A stretch of 25,182 nucleotides of DNA from a virus, in the IMG/VR virus record IMGVR_UViG_3300043411_000987, positions 1-25,182 of that record. One strand, 5' to 3'. The notes beneath the pieces are model-generated. The model saw only the letters and a program-made list of their open reading frames with translations, had not been told where the DNA came from and ran no database searches. Shown one piece after another: positions 13,584-21,715 of the stretch. The position numbers and the translations under genes were made by a program. Position 1 is the first letter of the stretch, and every line of letters starts with the position of its first letter.

Positions 13584-14627
13584 TTATTGGCCAGTCATCT
13601 TCGCGTGGATTTTCCGCAGATCGTCCAGGGATTTGGGAGGGCTCTTTGCAGGAGTCGTCGCAGGTTTCCCGGTGCCTACATTCGGCAGTACGATTTTGGG
13701 CGGAGTGGCTGGCGTGGCCTGCTGTGCAATCTGTGCGGGGGCTGCCTGTTGAGGCGGCTTCGCAGCGGATCCCAAAAGGGCTGCAGCACGTTCTGCTGCT
13801 TCCATCGGGGAAAGCACTTTTCCAGTGCGGGAAAATTCAAATTCTCCCATCTGGACCGCCAAGTCGCGAAACGTCGGAGGTACTCCGGGCGCTTTCGTTC
13901 TGGCGTCATACTCTTGAGCGAGAGAGCTGTAGTCAGGCCGCTCTAAAACCAGATCGAGCATTTGCATGATTTGCTCGGACTGGGCTTGCAGTTGCTCCTG
14001 AGATTGTGAGGCTTGTGTGCGCTCGAGCTCCCAGTTGCGTCGTTCTGCTAATTCGCGAGCCTCGTGGACCTGGCGTTGGTCCGGGGGCATCTGGCTCAAT
14101 TGTACCTTGCGCACCGCCCACTGCAAGACTTTATTTTCGTCGATCCGAAACGTCTTGAACACGGTATCGAGGTCCCCGCGCTGATAGGCTTCCCGGCCCA
14201 TCTGCACAGTACTCATCACCTGGCCGTGGGCCTGGTTGAGCTGCTGATGCTCCTGGCGGAGGCCCTGGAACCGCTCTTTCACGGTGTCGATGCCGTACGC
14301 CTTCTCGAAAAGCTGGTGGAGGAATTTCTGGCTCTGCTCGTCCTTGATCACGCCGCGCAGGAACTCAGGGATTTCATGCTCCTTGTTCGCCGCCTTGAAT
14401 TTGAAACTAGGCGTGAACGCAGGGGCCGCGGGCACTACAGGAGGCTTCTCGGCGGAAGGCGCTACGGTGCCTTTTTCTCTGATTTTTTCGTGGAGCGTTT
14501 TTTCAGGAACCACCGGCGCGGGAGCGGCGGGGTTCCCAGGGGGGAGGGATGCTTGCTGGGCGGTTTGTCCTGCGTCTTCATTGAGGGAGGGGGTTACTTC
14601 CAATGGCAATTCCGTTTGCAGATCCAT
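13584..14627 (-). CDS. Capsid scaffolding protein
   Basis: The 347-residue protein is Gln-, Glu- and Ala-rich and predicted mostly helical, with a Pro-rich flexible N-terminus (1-70) and C-terminus (280-330). The coiled-coil region (about 115-260) contains many Gln repeats such as S-Q-S-Q-E-Q-L-Q-A-Q-S-E-Q-I. The basic C-terminal helix (L-R-K-I-H-A-K-M-T-G-Q) matches the coat-binding end of known scaffolds. It lies between portal and capsid genes. It begins inside the last 50 bp of the portal gene with AAAGGA seven bases before its ATG. No protease domain is visible. Confidence 0.82.
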   Translation of the reverse strand: MDLQTELPLEVTPSLNEDAGQTAQQASLPPGNPAAPAPVVPEKTLHEKIREKGTVAPSAEKPPVVPAAPAFTPSFKFKAANKEHEIPEFLRGVIKDEQSQKFLHQLFEKAYGIDTVKERFQGLRQEHQQLNQAHGQVMSTVQMGREAYQRGDLDTVFKTFRIDENKVLQWAVRKVQLSQMPPDQRQVHEARELAERRNWELERTQASQSQEQLQAQSEQIMQMLDLVLERPDYSSLAQEYDARTKAPGVPPTFRDLAVQMGEFEFSRTGKVLSPMEAAERAAALLGSAAKPPQQAAPAQIAQQATPATPPKIVLPNVGTGKPATTPAKSPPKSLDDLRKIHAKMTGQ

Positions 14628-16767
14628 TTGCTAGTCCTTTGTCCATTTCCGTGGACGGTGTCGAAGGCGAGCGGTCTTGCCCACCTTCCGCCGAACTGCC
14701 AGCTTTGCCGGCAATCTGGGCCAGGTTTTCCTGGTTCATTTTTTCCATGGCCTCGAGCGTCTGCCCTTGGCCTTCCATTCTTTCGATCAACCAAGTGAGA
14801 GCGCCCGAGGGAACCCGCACCTTCTGGTCTTTCGTCCCGCCCGTGGAGTTGGGAACCTGGATATAGAAATCCGTGCTCACCAAGTACCCAGTGGTCGGGA
14901 TCAGTTCGTTTTTTGCGTCCTGAATTGCTTTGAGCTGCCGAGCCTGAATCTCCTGGTGGGCATCGAGGCGCTCGAGATAATTAATTCTGATCATGTCGTC
15001 CATGTACTCAAAGTCGGCCTGGCGCATGCGCTGCGTGAGGCGCTTGATCATATAGACGTGGTTATCGAACTCAGAGATCGCGGGTCGCTGCCCGCGGTCG
15101 AGCGCCAAGATATCGTTCGTCGCGGCCTCGTAGTCGATCGTGAGATCGGAGAAAGTTTCGTCGAGGTTCGAGTACGGCATCATCTTCATGATCTTGCCGA
15201 TATCCTCTTTACCCAGCTGAGCGGAGGTGTACTGCAGCGCCTGGCTGAGTACCATCTGCTTGCCCATCTTGGTTTCTAGGTCTTCCGCCTGCGCCTCAAC
15301 CTTGATCTTGTAGCAGAGCGGGTCCATCTGGCGGAACTCTTCGACGTTGACCTGCTCGTTCTTGCCGCACATCGCGACGATATCTTCGTCCGTGAAGTAG
15401 TAGCGCGCGAGCTCAAGGTACAGCTGCGCAAATTCCACCAGGAATTGCTCAAAGCGCGACACGTAGAGTTTGAACTTTTTCTTCTGCTTACCGGACCGAT
15501 AGATCAGCGCCATCGGGTCGACCTGGCCGCTCATGGGCTCTTCGCGCTCGTCCACATCCACCGCGTTGTACATTTCGGTGATGTTCTGCGTGAGGGTGGC
15601 GGTGTATTGGGAGCCGTCGCGGCCCTGCAGGACTTCCGGCTTCATGCCGGTGTAATTGAAGGAGCGGATCCCCGCGAGCACGCGGCCGTTGGTCAACTGC
15701 GTACCGTTCTGGATCAGGACCTTATCATCCCCAAGGGTGATCTGGTGCTCAGCGATTTTCGAGGCCGCGCGGTTGATCTCCGCCTGGAAAGGGCGAATCG
15801 TCTTGATGATCGCCTGGCCCCGGGCCTTTGTTTTCAGCTTCCGGAAGGGCTTGAAGATGATCGGAAACTTGCCGGCGGGGAGCTCCGACTCGAACAAGAT
15901 CTTCTCTTTTACGAAGTAGTAGACGTACCCATTGGGGTACTCGTAGCAGGGACGAAAGTACATCTTACGAAGGAGGCACTGGTCCTTGGTCTTCTGGTAG
16001 CCAGACTTTCCGCGGTCGAAAATCACGTACGTCTGGTCCGCTGACTCCTGGATATGGCGCTCGTTCTCTTCCCCAGGGAACATTTTCTTGAGATCGGCGC
16101 ACGGGACCATCTCTCTGATGGTCATGCGCTTGGCGGTCCGGTGGTCCGTGGCCGCGGAATCTATAATCAGGTTGAAACCGAAAACGGTCTTGGGCACCAG
16201 GTCGCCCTTGAATTTCGGCGTCATCTTGCCGTCTTCGCCCTGCTCCATCCCAAGGAAGGGGCCCGCCATGGGGTCGAAAGAAAGCAAAGTGGCCACTTCG
16301 CCGATCTGGGTGAAGTCCTCGGCCCAATCCTGGATCGTTTCATCGAATCCAAGGCGCTGCTTGGCCGATTCCCACACGCCCTTGTTCATTTCGGCCGCTT
16401 TTTGGTCCTGGAGCTCGGCTTTGTTCGCCGGAGAGAAGCCCACGCCCGGCGCGGTGCTCATAATGTGGTTCGTGTAGGCGTCCACGATCTTTTGGGTGTG
16501 GTTTTTCGTTAAACGGAGCTTTTGCTCCTCAGAAAGCGACTTTGAGTCGCGAACGCGCTTATAAAACGAAGATTTGAGCTTATTATAGTGGTCGCCGCTG
16601 TAAAGAAGCAGGTTTGAACGCTGTTCAGCGAAAAGTTCTTTGTCGACCTCTTCATCGCCTTGATAAAGAGCCTCCAGCTGCGAAATTGTGTGCTTGGCCT
16701 TGGGTTCTTCCGGCGGTTGCTGCTCGGGAGCTACCTGTTCAAGCGTCGTTTCCGTCATTCTCTGCAT
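14578..16767 (-). CDS. Portal protein (SU10/P22-like class)
   Basis: The 729-residue length fits the large portal proteins of short-tailed phages. An acidic Gln/Pro-rich N-terminus (1-30) precedes a helical wing (E-L-F-A-E-Q-R-S-N-L-L-L-Y-S-G-D-H-Y), the stretch K-N-H-T-Q-K-I-V-D-A-Y-T-N-H-I, a beta domain, and a long stem/crown helix region (about 390-480) with N-I-T-E-M-Y-N-A-V-D-V-D. The end (660-729) is Ser/Gly/Gln-rich and flexible. Twelve copies would form the DNA channel in the head. The start at ATG 16767 has GGAAG upstream; ATG 16758 is a possible alternative. It overlaps the upstream small gene by 29 bp and the scaffold start by 50 bp. Confidence 0.88.
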   Translation of the reverse strand: MQRMTETTLEQVAPEQQPPEEPKAKHTISQLEALYQGDEEVDKELFAEQRSNLLLYSGDHYNKLKSSFYKRVRDSKSLSEEQKLRLTKNHTQKIVDAYTNHIMSTAPGVGFSPANKAELQDQKAAEMNKGVWESAKQRLGFDETIQDWAEDFTQIGEVATLLSFDPMAGPFLGMEQGEDGKMTPKFKGDLVPKTVFGFNLIIDSAATDHRTAKRMTIREMVPCADLKKMFPGEENERHIQESADQTYVIFDRGKSGYQKTKDQCLLRKMYFRPCYEYPNGYVYYFVKEKILFESELPAGKFPIIFKPFRKLKTKARGQAIIKTIRPFQAEINRAASKIAEHQITLGDDKVLIQNGTQLTNGRVLAGIRSFNYTGMKPEVLQGRDGSQYTATLTQNITEMYNAVDVDEREEPMSGQVDPMALIYRSGKQKKKFKLYVSRFEQFLVEFAQLYLELARYYFTDEDIVAMCGKNEQVNVEEFRQMDPLCYKIKVEAQAEDLETKMGKQMVLSQALQYTSAQLGKEDIGKIMKMMPYSNLDETFSDLTIDYEAATNDILALDRGQRPAISEFDNHVYMIKRLTQRMRQADFEYMDDMIRINYLERLDAHQEIQARQLKAIQDAKNELIPTTGYLVSTDFYIQVPNSTGGTKDQKVRVPSGALTWLIERMEGQGQTLEAMEKMNQENLAQIAGKAGSSAEGGQDRSPSTPSTEMDKGLANGSANGIAIGSNPLPQ

Positions 16768-17062
16768 CCCCGGCTTCCGGGAGCGTCAGTTCGCCTTTTT
16801 CCGCGAGTTGTTCAGCCAAATAAGGGTCAGTGATCAATAACTCAGCGACCTGGCTCTCTCGGGCGGCGACTTCCTGCTCCTCTTGAGCGTTGCGTTCTTC
16901 CGTGTGTTGGGCCTGAATGACGTTTTCAGGACTTGTCGCTGGTTGGGTGGCACCAGGGGGCTGGATCTGTGCCAGGGACTGGATCGGGCCGCCGAAGGCG
17001 ACCTCGAGAGGGCCCAATTTCAACTGGGACACCCCGTGCTTGGCGCAGGATTCTAAAATCAT
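16739..17062 (-). CDS. Small terminase-portal linker gene product
   Basis: I place the start at ATG 17062 because GGAGG lies five bases upstream. An earlier ATG at 17101 overlaps the TerL stop but has no ribosome site. The resulting 107-residue protein opens with M-I-L-E-S-C-A-K-H-G-V-S-Q-L-K-L-G-P-L-E-V-A-F-G-G, a small alpha-beta head, then a Pro/Gln linker and a Glu/Gln-rich helix (about 55-85). Short proteins with this type of opening commonly precede portal genes in phages; their role is unknown to me. It overlaps the portal start by 29 bp, so the two are probably made in fixed ratio. Confidence 0.65.
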   Translation of the reverse strand: MILESCAKHGVSQLKLGPLEVAFGGPIQSLAQIQPPGATQPATSPENVIQAQHTEERNAQEEQEVAARESQVAELLITDPYLAEQLAEKGELTLPEAGDAENDGNDA

Positions 17063-17090
17063 ACAGACCTCCGCCCCATTTGGGAAGTGG

Positions 17091-18653
17091 TCAGCTTTCA
17101 TACATTGCGTTTGCTTCCGAGAAGTCGCAATCGAGCCCGTCGGCTTGTGCTTCTGCATCTATGTCCTCTCCCCGCCGCTGGCGGATCTCTTCCTCTTGAG
17201 GGGTTAGCTTTTTCTCAACCTTTTCCGGTGTATCGGCCGCGATATAGGTCGCCAGGATGGAGAAATCCCATGGGATGAAGGCGGAGATATAGCGGGTGGG
17301 GTCGATTACGTCGTCCTTACGCTTTCTCTTCGGGGTCGAAATCCCAAGCGAGCAGAGCTCGCCCACAAGCTTGCCGTTTTGCCCGCGCTGATAGATCGCC
17401 AACATGTCGAACTTGAACAAGGTGTTGAGGGTCTTTTCCCCTATCTCGTGATTTTTCTCGGCCGGGATCCACCCGCCCCCGTTTCGAGCCGCCATGATCT
17501 GGAACTCTGCGCTTCCCCAATCGTAAATCCTCGCAAGTGGCTGCACGCCGAACTCTTTGATCTGCTCGTCCGCAATTTTTAGGACATCGCCTGCAGTAGT
17601 ACGGATTCCATCCGTCCGGATACAGTCCACCACTCGAGCCTGCTGGTAGTCGGGCCGCACAGCCACCAGGACGATTCCACTGGGGTGCCCTTCGCCCTCC
17701 TCGCCATCCGTCCCGCTACCGATATCGACACCCTGGTACCAGAGGTACGATTTGGGGACCGGGTGCCAGGGCTTGACGTGCCGTTTAGCCTCGAACGTAG
17801 GGTAGACCAGGCCACTGTCTTTGATGAATTTTCCAAAAACCCTCCTCTGCACTTCGCTCGTATTGCGGCAAAGCGAAATAACGGCGTCGATACGCTCGTT
17901 CGTCCAAAGGGAGAGGGAGCCGTCGACGAATTTCTGGCAGTCGTACATCGACACCTGGCGCTTCCATGCGCCTGGGAATTTTTCTTCCTCGCCCTCCCCT
18001 GGCTCCAGTGCCTGACGCCACATTTCCTGCCCCAAGGTGGCGGTGAACGCCATGGAAATGTAGCCGTCCGTCGCCTGTACGCGCAGCATGAGCTCGCTCC
18101 ACAGGTCCACGGGGCACTCCTCGTCCAGGCAGAGGTAGTGCACGGTTGCGGTCTGAAGGGCAACCAACCCTTGTTTATAGGACTTAAAGTAAATGGTCGC
18201 GCCACTATTGAAGTAGATGGCGAAAACTTCCTTGTTTTTGTACTCGACCTTCCACCCGTACTTAGCGTCGTCCTTAAACTCCCCCCTTGGTAAATACTGC
18301 GGCTCCCACTTCTCCTGAAATTCTACGGTCGCCTGGGTGGCCGTGGGGTAGAAGTAGAAGATCGTAGGCCCCTTCTTGTTCTCGGGGTCGATCTTCATCT
18401 CCTGAGAGGCCCGGGGCCAGAGCTCAGACCAAAGCGTTGATTCGGTGGCCCAGTGGATGGCCCGGCGAATCTGCGCGGTCGATTTTCCGATTTGGTTGGC
18501 GGCGCAGATCAGGGCGAGCTTGTTGCGGGTTTCTAGGAACTCCAAAGACCAAGGGTAATGCTTGTACCCATGGAGGTACGGGAGCCCCCTTTTCAGGCGC
18601 AATTCCGCTTCCCGCAGCTCCAGCTTTTGCTTGAGCAGCTCGAAGTCGCTCAC
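17091..18653 (-). CDS. terL: Terminase large subunit (packaging ATPase/nuclease)
   Basis: The 520-residue protein has both expected domains. The ATPase part shows a Walker A of the A-A-N-Q-I-G-K-S-T form (51-59), Walker B L-C-L-D-E-E (174-179) and coupling motif F-T-A-T-L-G (203-208). The RNase H-like nuclease part has V-D-I-G-S-G-T-D (309-316), R-I-Y-D-W-G-S (375-381) and a third acidic pair near K-D-D-V-I-D. It cuts concatemeric DNA and pumps it through the portal. Its ATG overlaps the upstream stop (ATGA). The motifs look intact. It is the strongest anchor for phylogenetic placement in this window. Confidence 0.95.
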   Translation of the reverse strand: MSDFELLKQKLELREAELRLKRGLPYLHGYKHYPWSLEFLETRNKLALICAANQIGKSTAQIRRAIHWATESTLWSELWPRASQEMKIDPENKKGPTIFYFYPTATQATVEFQEKWEPQYLPRGEFKDDAKYGWKVEYKNKEVFAIYFNSGATIYFKSYKQGLVALQTATVHYLCLDEECPVDLWSELMLRVQATDGYISMAFTATLGQEMWRQALEPGEGEEEKFPGAWKRQVSMYDCQKFVDGSLSLWTNERIDAVISLCRNTSEVQRRVFGKFIKDSGLVYPTFEAKRHVKPWHPVPKSYLWYQGVDIGSGTDGEEGEGHPSGIVLVAVRPDYQQARVVDCIRTDGIRTTAGDVLKIADEQIKEFGVQPLARIYDWGSAEFQIMAARNGGGWIPAEKNHEIGEKTLNTLFKFDMLAIYQRGQNGKLVGELCSLGISTPKRKRKDDVIDPTRYISAFIPWDFSILATYIAADTPEKVEKKLTPQEEEIRQRRGEDIDAEAQADGLDCDFSEANAMYES

Positions 18654-19405
18654 TTCTTCACTTCGACTTCCACCACTTCCGCCTCGAGCACGGGCAGCTC
18701 TTGCCGCGGGCCCTCGCCCATCTGCTTTTCAATCTCCATCAGCCGCGACTGAATTGCGTTGATATCGCCCTTGGCGATCAAATTCTTGGTGTCGACGCTT
18801 ACCTCTTTGCGGCCAGCATCCACGTTCAAATTCAGCTGCTGCACCTTCTGGGTGGGGGCCCCGTGCAGGCGCATGTCCATCATTCCGGTGATCTTCGCCT
18901 GGAGCATCAGCATCTTGTGGTCGACTTTCCCATTGGGGAGAATTGCGGGCATGTCCAGGATCTGGCGCATCCTCTTAAGCCCATGGGAGAGCATTTCTCT
19001 GACTTGCTCCTGGTAGGCCGCGGGCCGGCAGACCAGGAACGCCGTGCGCCCCGGACAGCTGCCAAAGAGCCTATAGAAGCTACGCTCGTCACACACGAGG
19101 GAATGTATGTTCGCAACCTTCATTTTATCCGCTTCCAGGAGCGCGCGCTCGTACTCGAGCCAGAAGCTCATGCGGATTCGGCTGTCGGTCGGGGGGCAGC
19201 GGTAGCGGTACGCGACCTCCAGGTGCCTTAAAAGTGCGTCCTCGTCGTCCAGGAGCGGGTAGAGCTCCGGATCTTTGGAAAGTGAGTTTAGAAGACGGGT
19301 TGACAGGCCCGGGGGCAGTAAAGAGGCCAAGGAGACGGAAGATGAGGGGTCAAACAGGTTTCCGAGTAGATTTTGGTGTACTTCGGGAATTTCATCAAAT
19401 TTCAT
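18650..19405 (-). CDS. Putative terminase small subunit
   Basis: This is the first gene of the minus-strand late module, directly before TerL and coupled to it by an ATGA overlap. The 251-residue product is mainly helical. Its C-terminal half has D-H-K-M-L-M-L-Q-A-K-I-T-G-M-M-D-M-R-L-H-G-A-P-T-Q-K, a stretch typical of terminase small subunits in some phages as I recall, and it ends in an acidic tail (E-V-V-E-V-E-V-K-K). It would recognise the packaging start and regulate TerL. The start has no Shine-Dalgarno and lies at the edge of the control region, so a leaderless message is possible. Identity is mostly by position. Confidence 0.65.
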   Translation of the reverse strand: MKFDEIPEVHQNLLGNLFDPSSSVSLASLLPPGLSTRLLNSLSKDPELYPLLDDEDALLRHLEVAYRYRCPPTDSRIRMSFWLEYERALLEADKMKVANIHSLVCDERSFYRLFGSCPGRTAFLVCRPAAYQEQVREMLSHGLKRMRQILDMPAILPNGKVDHKMLMLQAKITGMMDMRLHGAPTQKVQQLNLNVDAGRKEVSVDTKNLIAKGDINAIQSRLMEIEKQMGEGPRQELPVLEAEVVEVEVKK

Positions 19406-19907
19406 TTACGTAATCGTCTGTGTAAGGGCCCGGGGAGTCAAGGCAATTTACCCCGCGCGGTGGGGAGGCCGAAAGGACGATTCTTTCAATATTATATTAC
19501 TACCCCCACCCCCCGGTCCGCGCACCGCGTACCACGCCCCTATGGGCCCAACGCACCGCGTGCAGCGCACCGAGTATACTAGGTGCGTAGACCAATAGCT
19601 CAATGATCCCCGGACCTTGGCGCGTGACGCGTGTGTGCTTGGTACGGGGGTCGAGAAGCTAGGTTTGCTGGCCCGAGGACAATGCAACTGAGTTGCGTTT
19701 GACATTTTGTCAGTACGGTACCGTGGGCCGGGGTGAAAGGGTGCGGACCTACACGCGTCAAGACTATTTACACCCGTCTGTAAAATGTATCTATCGAGAT
19801 ATCAACTACTTAGCAGCGCAATCCAGTAAAAAGGTTTAATGCGCCGTACCTGTTGACAGCCTAAGCATAGTAGGTCATGGCATACCCTTTGCTATGATGT
19901 TACACTC
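19406..19907. promoter_or_regulatory. Divergent control region between late and early genes
   Basis: About 500 bp without a supported gene separate the minus-strand late module from the plus-strand early block. Contents by position: a minus-strand TTGACT at 19441-19436; an exact TATAAT on the minus strand at 19496-19491; three GCGCACCG/ACGCACCG repeats at 19520, 19552 and 19565; a C-tract at 19503-19514; a GCAACT-G-AGTTGC palindrome at 19684-19696; a TTGACA at 19699; an ACGGTACCGT palindrome at 19715-19724; a TTTACA-6-TGTAAA inverted repeat at 19767-19784; and a second TTGACA at 19853. This many dyads suggests several operators. No rRNA or tRNA structure is seen. Confidence 0.65.
19890..19898 (+). 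promoter_or_regulatory. Extended -10 promoter for the early block
   Basis: TGCTATGAT matches an extended -10 element (TGnTATAAT with one change). Transcription would begin around 19904-19908, at or next to the ATG of the first early gene, so that message may be leaderless. The TTGACA at 19853 is 34 bp upstream, too far for a normal -35, but a regulator could bridge it. Confidence 0.5.
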
Positions 19908-20261
19908 ATGCGTGTACTTATTCTTCCTCCGAAAATGGCCGAACTCTTCGCAGCAGCAGGGTACGAGGTGTACTGCACCGATGGCCGTGTGCTTGACGGT
20001 AGCAAGGCGAGCGAAGACGCGCTCCGTGCTGAGCTACACGAAGAGTTCCGCGATACTCAAAAGGCGCAAGCGCGCAAAATGCTCAGCGTAACCGATGCTA
20101 GCTGCGACAATATCGCCGCCGTTCTCGGACTCTCGGCGCATACGGTCCGGGGCATGAGCACGGGCTCCAAGAACTATCGCGGCAAGCAAGAGCGCACCGA
20201 ACTTTCTTATAATCAAATAATGGCGGAGCTTGATTCATCCGCCTCTTACGTGGAGTGGTAA
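19908..20261 (+). CDS. Possible HTH regulator, first early gene
   Basis: The 117-residue protein has a predicted helix-turn-helix-like segment at about 67-85 (N-I-A-A-V-L-G-L-S-A-H-T-V-R-G-M-S), reminiscent of DNA-binding regulators, with Arg and Lys on both sides. No other domain is recognised. No ribosome binding site precedes the ATG, and the predicted promoter start lies right at it, as with leaderless repressor messages. Standing first in the divergent early block, it could control the switch with the late genes. This is inference; a small structural helix is the alternative. Confidence 0.6.
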   Translation: MRVLILPPKMAELFAAAGYEVYCTDGRVLDGSKASEDALRAELHEEFRDTQKAQARKMLSVTDASCDNIAAVLGLSAHTVRGMSTGSKNYRGKQERTELSYNQIMAELDSSASYVEW

Positions 20262-20263
20262 AA

Positions 20264-20446
20264 ATGAAACAAACGCACAAAGCAGCAAAGCGCGCAGGTT
20301 GGATGGCCACCGTTGAAGCAATGATAATCACTGAACGCCCGGACCTGGCGGGAAAGATTGATTGGGATACGCTTGCGTACCTTTATAACACTGGAATCAA
20401 TGAGGCCCTCGCAGCCTCTAAAATTCTCGCCAAGGTGAAAGCATGA
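20264..20446 (+). CDS. Small early protein, unknown
   Basis: The 60-residue protein starts at ATG 20264, three bases after the previous stop, with GGAG eight bases upstream; an in-frame GTG nine bases earlier is less likely. It is basic at the N-terminus (K-Q-T-H-K-A-A-K-R-A-G-W) and helical throughout, with I-D-W-D-T-L-A-Y-L-Y-N-T-G in the middle. The stop overlaps the next start (ATGA). I do not recognise a family. Confidence 0.6.
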   Translation: MKQTHKAAKRAGWMATVEAMIITERPDLAGKIDWDTLAYLYNTGINEALAASKILAKVKA

Positions 20447-20775
20447 AAACCAAAGTACACCGCAACCTGCACAAAGCCTGTTGGTCCGTTCGTCGCGGAG
20501 ATGCGAAGACAGAGCACACGCGCCGCATATTCCTAGCCAACGTCGAGTTCCGCGTGTCGCAAGCCGGGCGCGCCAAGGTATTGGAAAAGAAAGTCCGCAG
20601 CGTGCACGCCTACGCAACCGGCACCGAGATTGATCCTTTTGAATACGGTGAGTGGGACCGCGTTAATTATAACCCGTTCCGCTCGGGAGCCTTTACCATG
20701 AACGACGGAACAGAAGTCCGCCAGGCCGCTATCGTGAAGTTTGAAATCGACGGCGTTTGCTGGGTGCAGCGATGA
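20443..20775 (+). CDS. Phage-common early protein of unknown function
   Basis: The 110-residue protein opens with V-H-R-N-L-H-K-A-C-W-S-V-R and continues with F-R-V-S-Q-A-G-R-A-K-V-L-E-K-K-V-R-S-V-H-A-Y. I recall proteins with this R-N-L-H-K ... A-G-R-x-x-V-L-x-x-K-x-K-x-V-H-A-F pattern from many phages of proteobacteria, with no assigned role. The second half is beta-rich (A-I-V-K-F-E-I-D-G-V). It starts by ATGA overlap and ends by the same kind of overlap with a tiny gene. Confidence 0.7.
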   Translation: MKTKVHRNLHKACWSVRRGDAKTEHTRRIFLANVEFRVSQAGRAKVLEKKVRSVHAYATGTEIDPFEYGEWDRVNYNPFRSGAFTMNDGTEVRQAAIVKFEIDGVCWVQR

Positions 20776-20855
20776 CCCTCGCCACTAAACTGCACCATTG
20801 CTACAGCAACGCCGCTGCCGCCCAGACCGATCCCAACCAGATGGAGCTTTTCTAA
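20772..20855 (+). CDS. 27-residue micropeptide ending in a clamp-binding-like motif
   Basis: A tiny frame (M-T-L-A-T-K-L-H-H-C-Y-S-N-A-A-A-A-Q-T-D...) is joined by ATGA to the gene before and TAATG to the gene after, exactly the pattern of its real neighbours. Its last residues are P-N-Q-M-E-L-F. Q-M-E-L-F fits the consensus Q-x-x-L-F for peptides that bind the bacterial sliding clamp, and it lies at the very C-terminus, where such motifs usually sit. The rest is too short to fold. It may bind host or phage clamp; that is inference from the motif only. Confidence 0.55.
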   Translation: MTLATKLHHCYSNAAAAQTDPNQMELF

Positions 20856-21133
20856 TGAGCGCGCTAACCATGCCCGGAAAGATCGAGCGCATCCCACACG
20901 CAGGCATGCCCGATGGCTATTACCTCCAGCGCATCGACTGGTTCAAAGGCCACAAGCTGGAGAGCTACCGCCGCCCACCCTCTAAAGAGTGGCGCTGTGT
21001 TCTAGAGCTTGATGGTCGCTCGCTCCGCTGCCAGGACACCAAGATCAGCGAAGTAATCCGCGCAGCACATGCCGCGATCAACGACCACGTTTCTAAAACC
21101 GAAGAACCAAACGGACAGCGCAAGCTGTTTTAG
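20855..21133 (+). CDS. Small early protein with C-terminal clamp-motif-like peptide
   Basis: The 92-residue protein starts at the ATG overlapping the micropeptide stop. It is basic and beta-rich, with G-Y-Y-L-Q-R-I-D-W-F-K-G-H-K-L and W-R-C-V-L-E-L-D-G-R-S-L-R. It ends in Q-R-K-L-F, a second Q-x-x-L-F type ending in adjacent genes. The frame extends further upstream but that part belongs to the micropeptide region. No enzyme motif is visible; a DNA-associated accessory protein is possible. Confidence 0.65.
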   Translation: MSALTMPGKIERIPHAGMPDGYYLQRIDWFKGHKLESYRRPPSKEWRCVLELDGRSLRCQDTKISEVIRAAHAAINDHVSKTEEPNGQRKLF

Positions 21134-21143
21134 ATAGGAGCCC

Positions 21144-21356
21144 ATGAAGAAATGCACGTTCGCACCCCCAGGAACCTACGGACACGAGTGCGGCAAGCCC
21201 GCCACGCTTACCATGTCCAGGCCGAGCCTCAACACCAAGTCCGGCACCTTCTACGCTTTCCGCTGTGAAGAGTGCGCCAAGATCGTGGGCGGAGAAAACG
21301 CCCGCCTTTCCCCGCCCGAAGCAATTCAACCAACGCACACCAACAACTGGAAATAG
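21144..21356 (+). CDS. Cys-rich zinc-ribbon-like microprotein
   Basis: The 70-residue protein starts at ATG with TAGGAG five bases upstream. It has C5, a G-H-E-C-G-K-P-A motif and a C-E-E-C pair about residues 40-43, together able to hold one zinc. It is one of several Cys-rich small proteins in this operon. The ending (T-H-T-N-N-W-K) is polar. No specific partner can be inferred. Confidence 0.65.
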   Translation: MKKCTFAPPGTYGHECGKPATLTMSRPSLNTKSGTFYAFRCEECAKIVGGENARLSPPEAIQPTHTNNWK

Positions 21357-21364
21357 GAGTCAAC

Positions 21365-21652
21365 ATGGCCCAGAGAATCACGCAGAAAGACCTCGAAGCA
21401 GTAGCGAACCGAATCAACCTCATTACCAAGAGCCCAACCGAGCCGTGGAAAAGCATCGGCGGGAAGTTTACCGGGCAGATCGGCTGCTATCACATGAGCT
21501 ACGCATACGGAGGCGCAGCCCTGCACCGCATGGACACGACCGGCGGAGGCGTCCAAGACGTGCTCGGCATCGGCCACCAGCCCAAGAAAGAAATGTATCA
21601 CGCCATGCACGCTTTCATTCGCGGCCTAGACGCAGCCAACAAATCCGTTTGA
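21365..21652 (+). CDS. Phage-common early protein of unknown function
   Basis: The 95-residue protein starts at M-A-Q-R-I-T-Q-K-D-L (ATG 21365) with TAGGAGT five to seven bases upstream; the longer frame overlaps the previous gene. It has the pattern G-Q-I-G-C-Y-H-M-S-Y-A-Y-G-G-A-A-L-H-R-M ... G-G-G-V-Q-D-V, which I recognise from many phage early regions (I-G-N-Y-H-L-x-Y-A-Y-G-G-x-x-L-x-R). Those are uncharacterised. A 63-bp gap follows with no feature of note beyond the next ribosome site. Confidence 0.75.
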   Translation: MAQRITQKDLEAVANRINLITKSPTEPWKSIGGKFTGQIGCYHMSYAYGGAALHRMDTTGGGVQDVLGIGHQPKKEMYHAMHAFIRGLDAANKSV

Positions 21653-21715
21653 TGGCTTGAGCGTTGTGCCTCGATCCGGGGCGCTCCGCTGAACCTATCA
21701 ACCAAGGAGAAGACC

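Noticed and set aside
14064-14798. Plus-strand open frame across scaffold and portal ends
   Set aside because: No ribosome site or domain; explained by codon bias of the opposite strand.
19503-19514. C-rich tract as a possible quadruplex on the other strand
   Set aside because: Only two G-runs of sufficient length are close together; too weak to call.
19448-19705. 85-codon minus-strand frame in the divergent region
   Set aside because: Low-complexity Gly/Ser/Arg-rich product, no ribosome site, and the area is full of dyads typical of control DNA.
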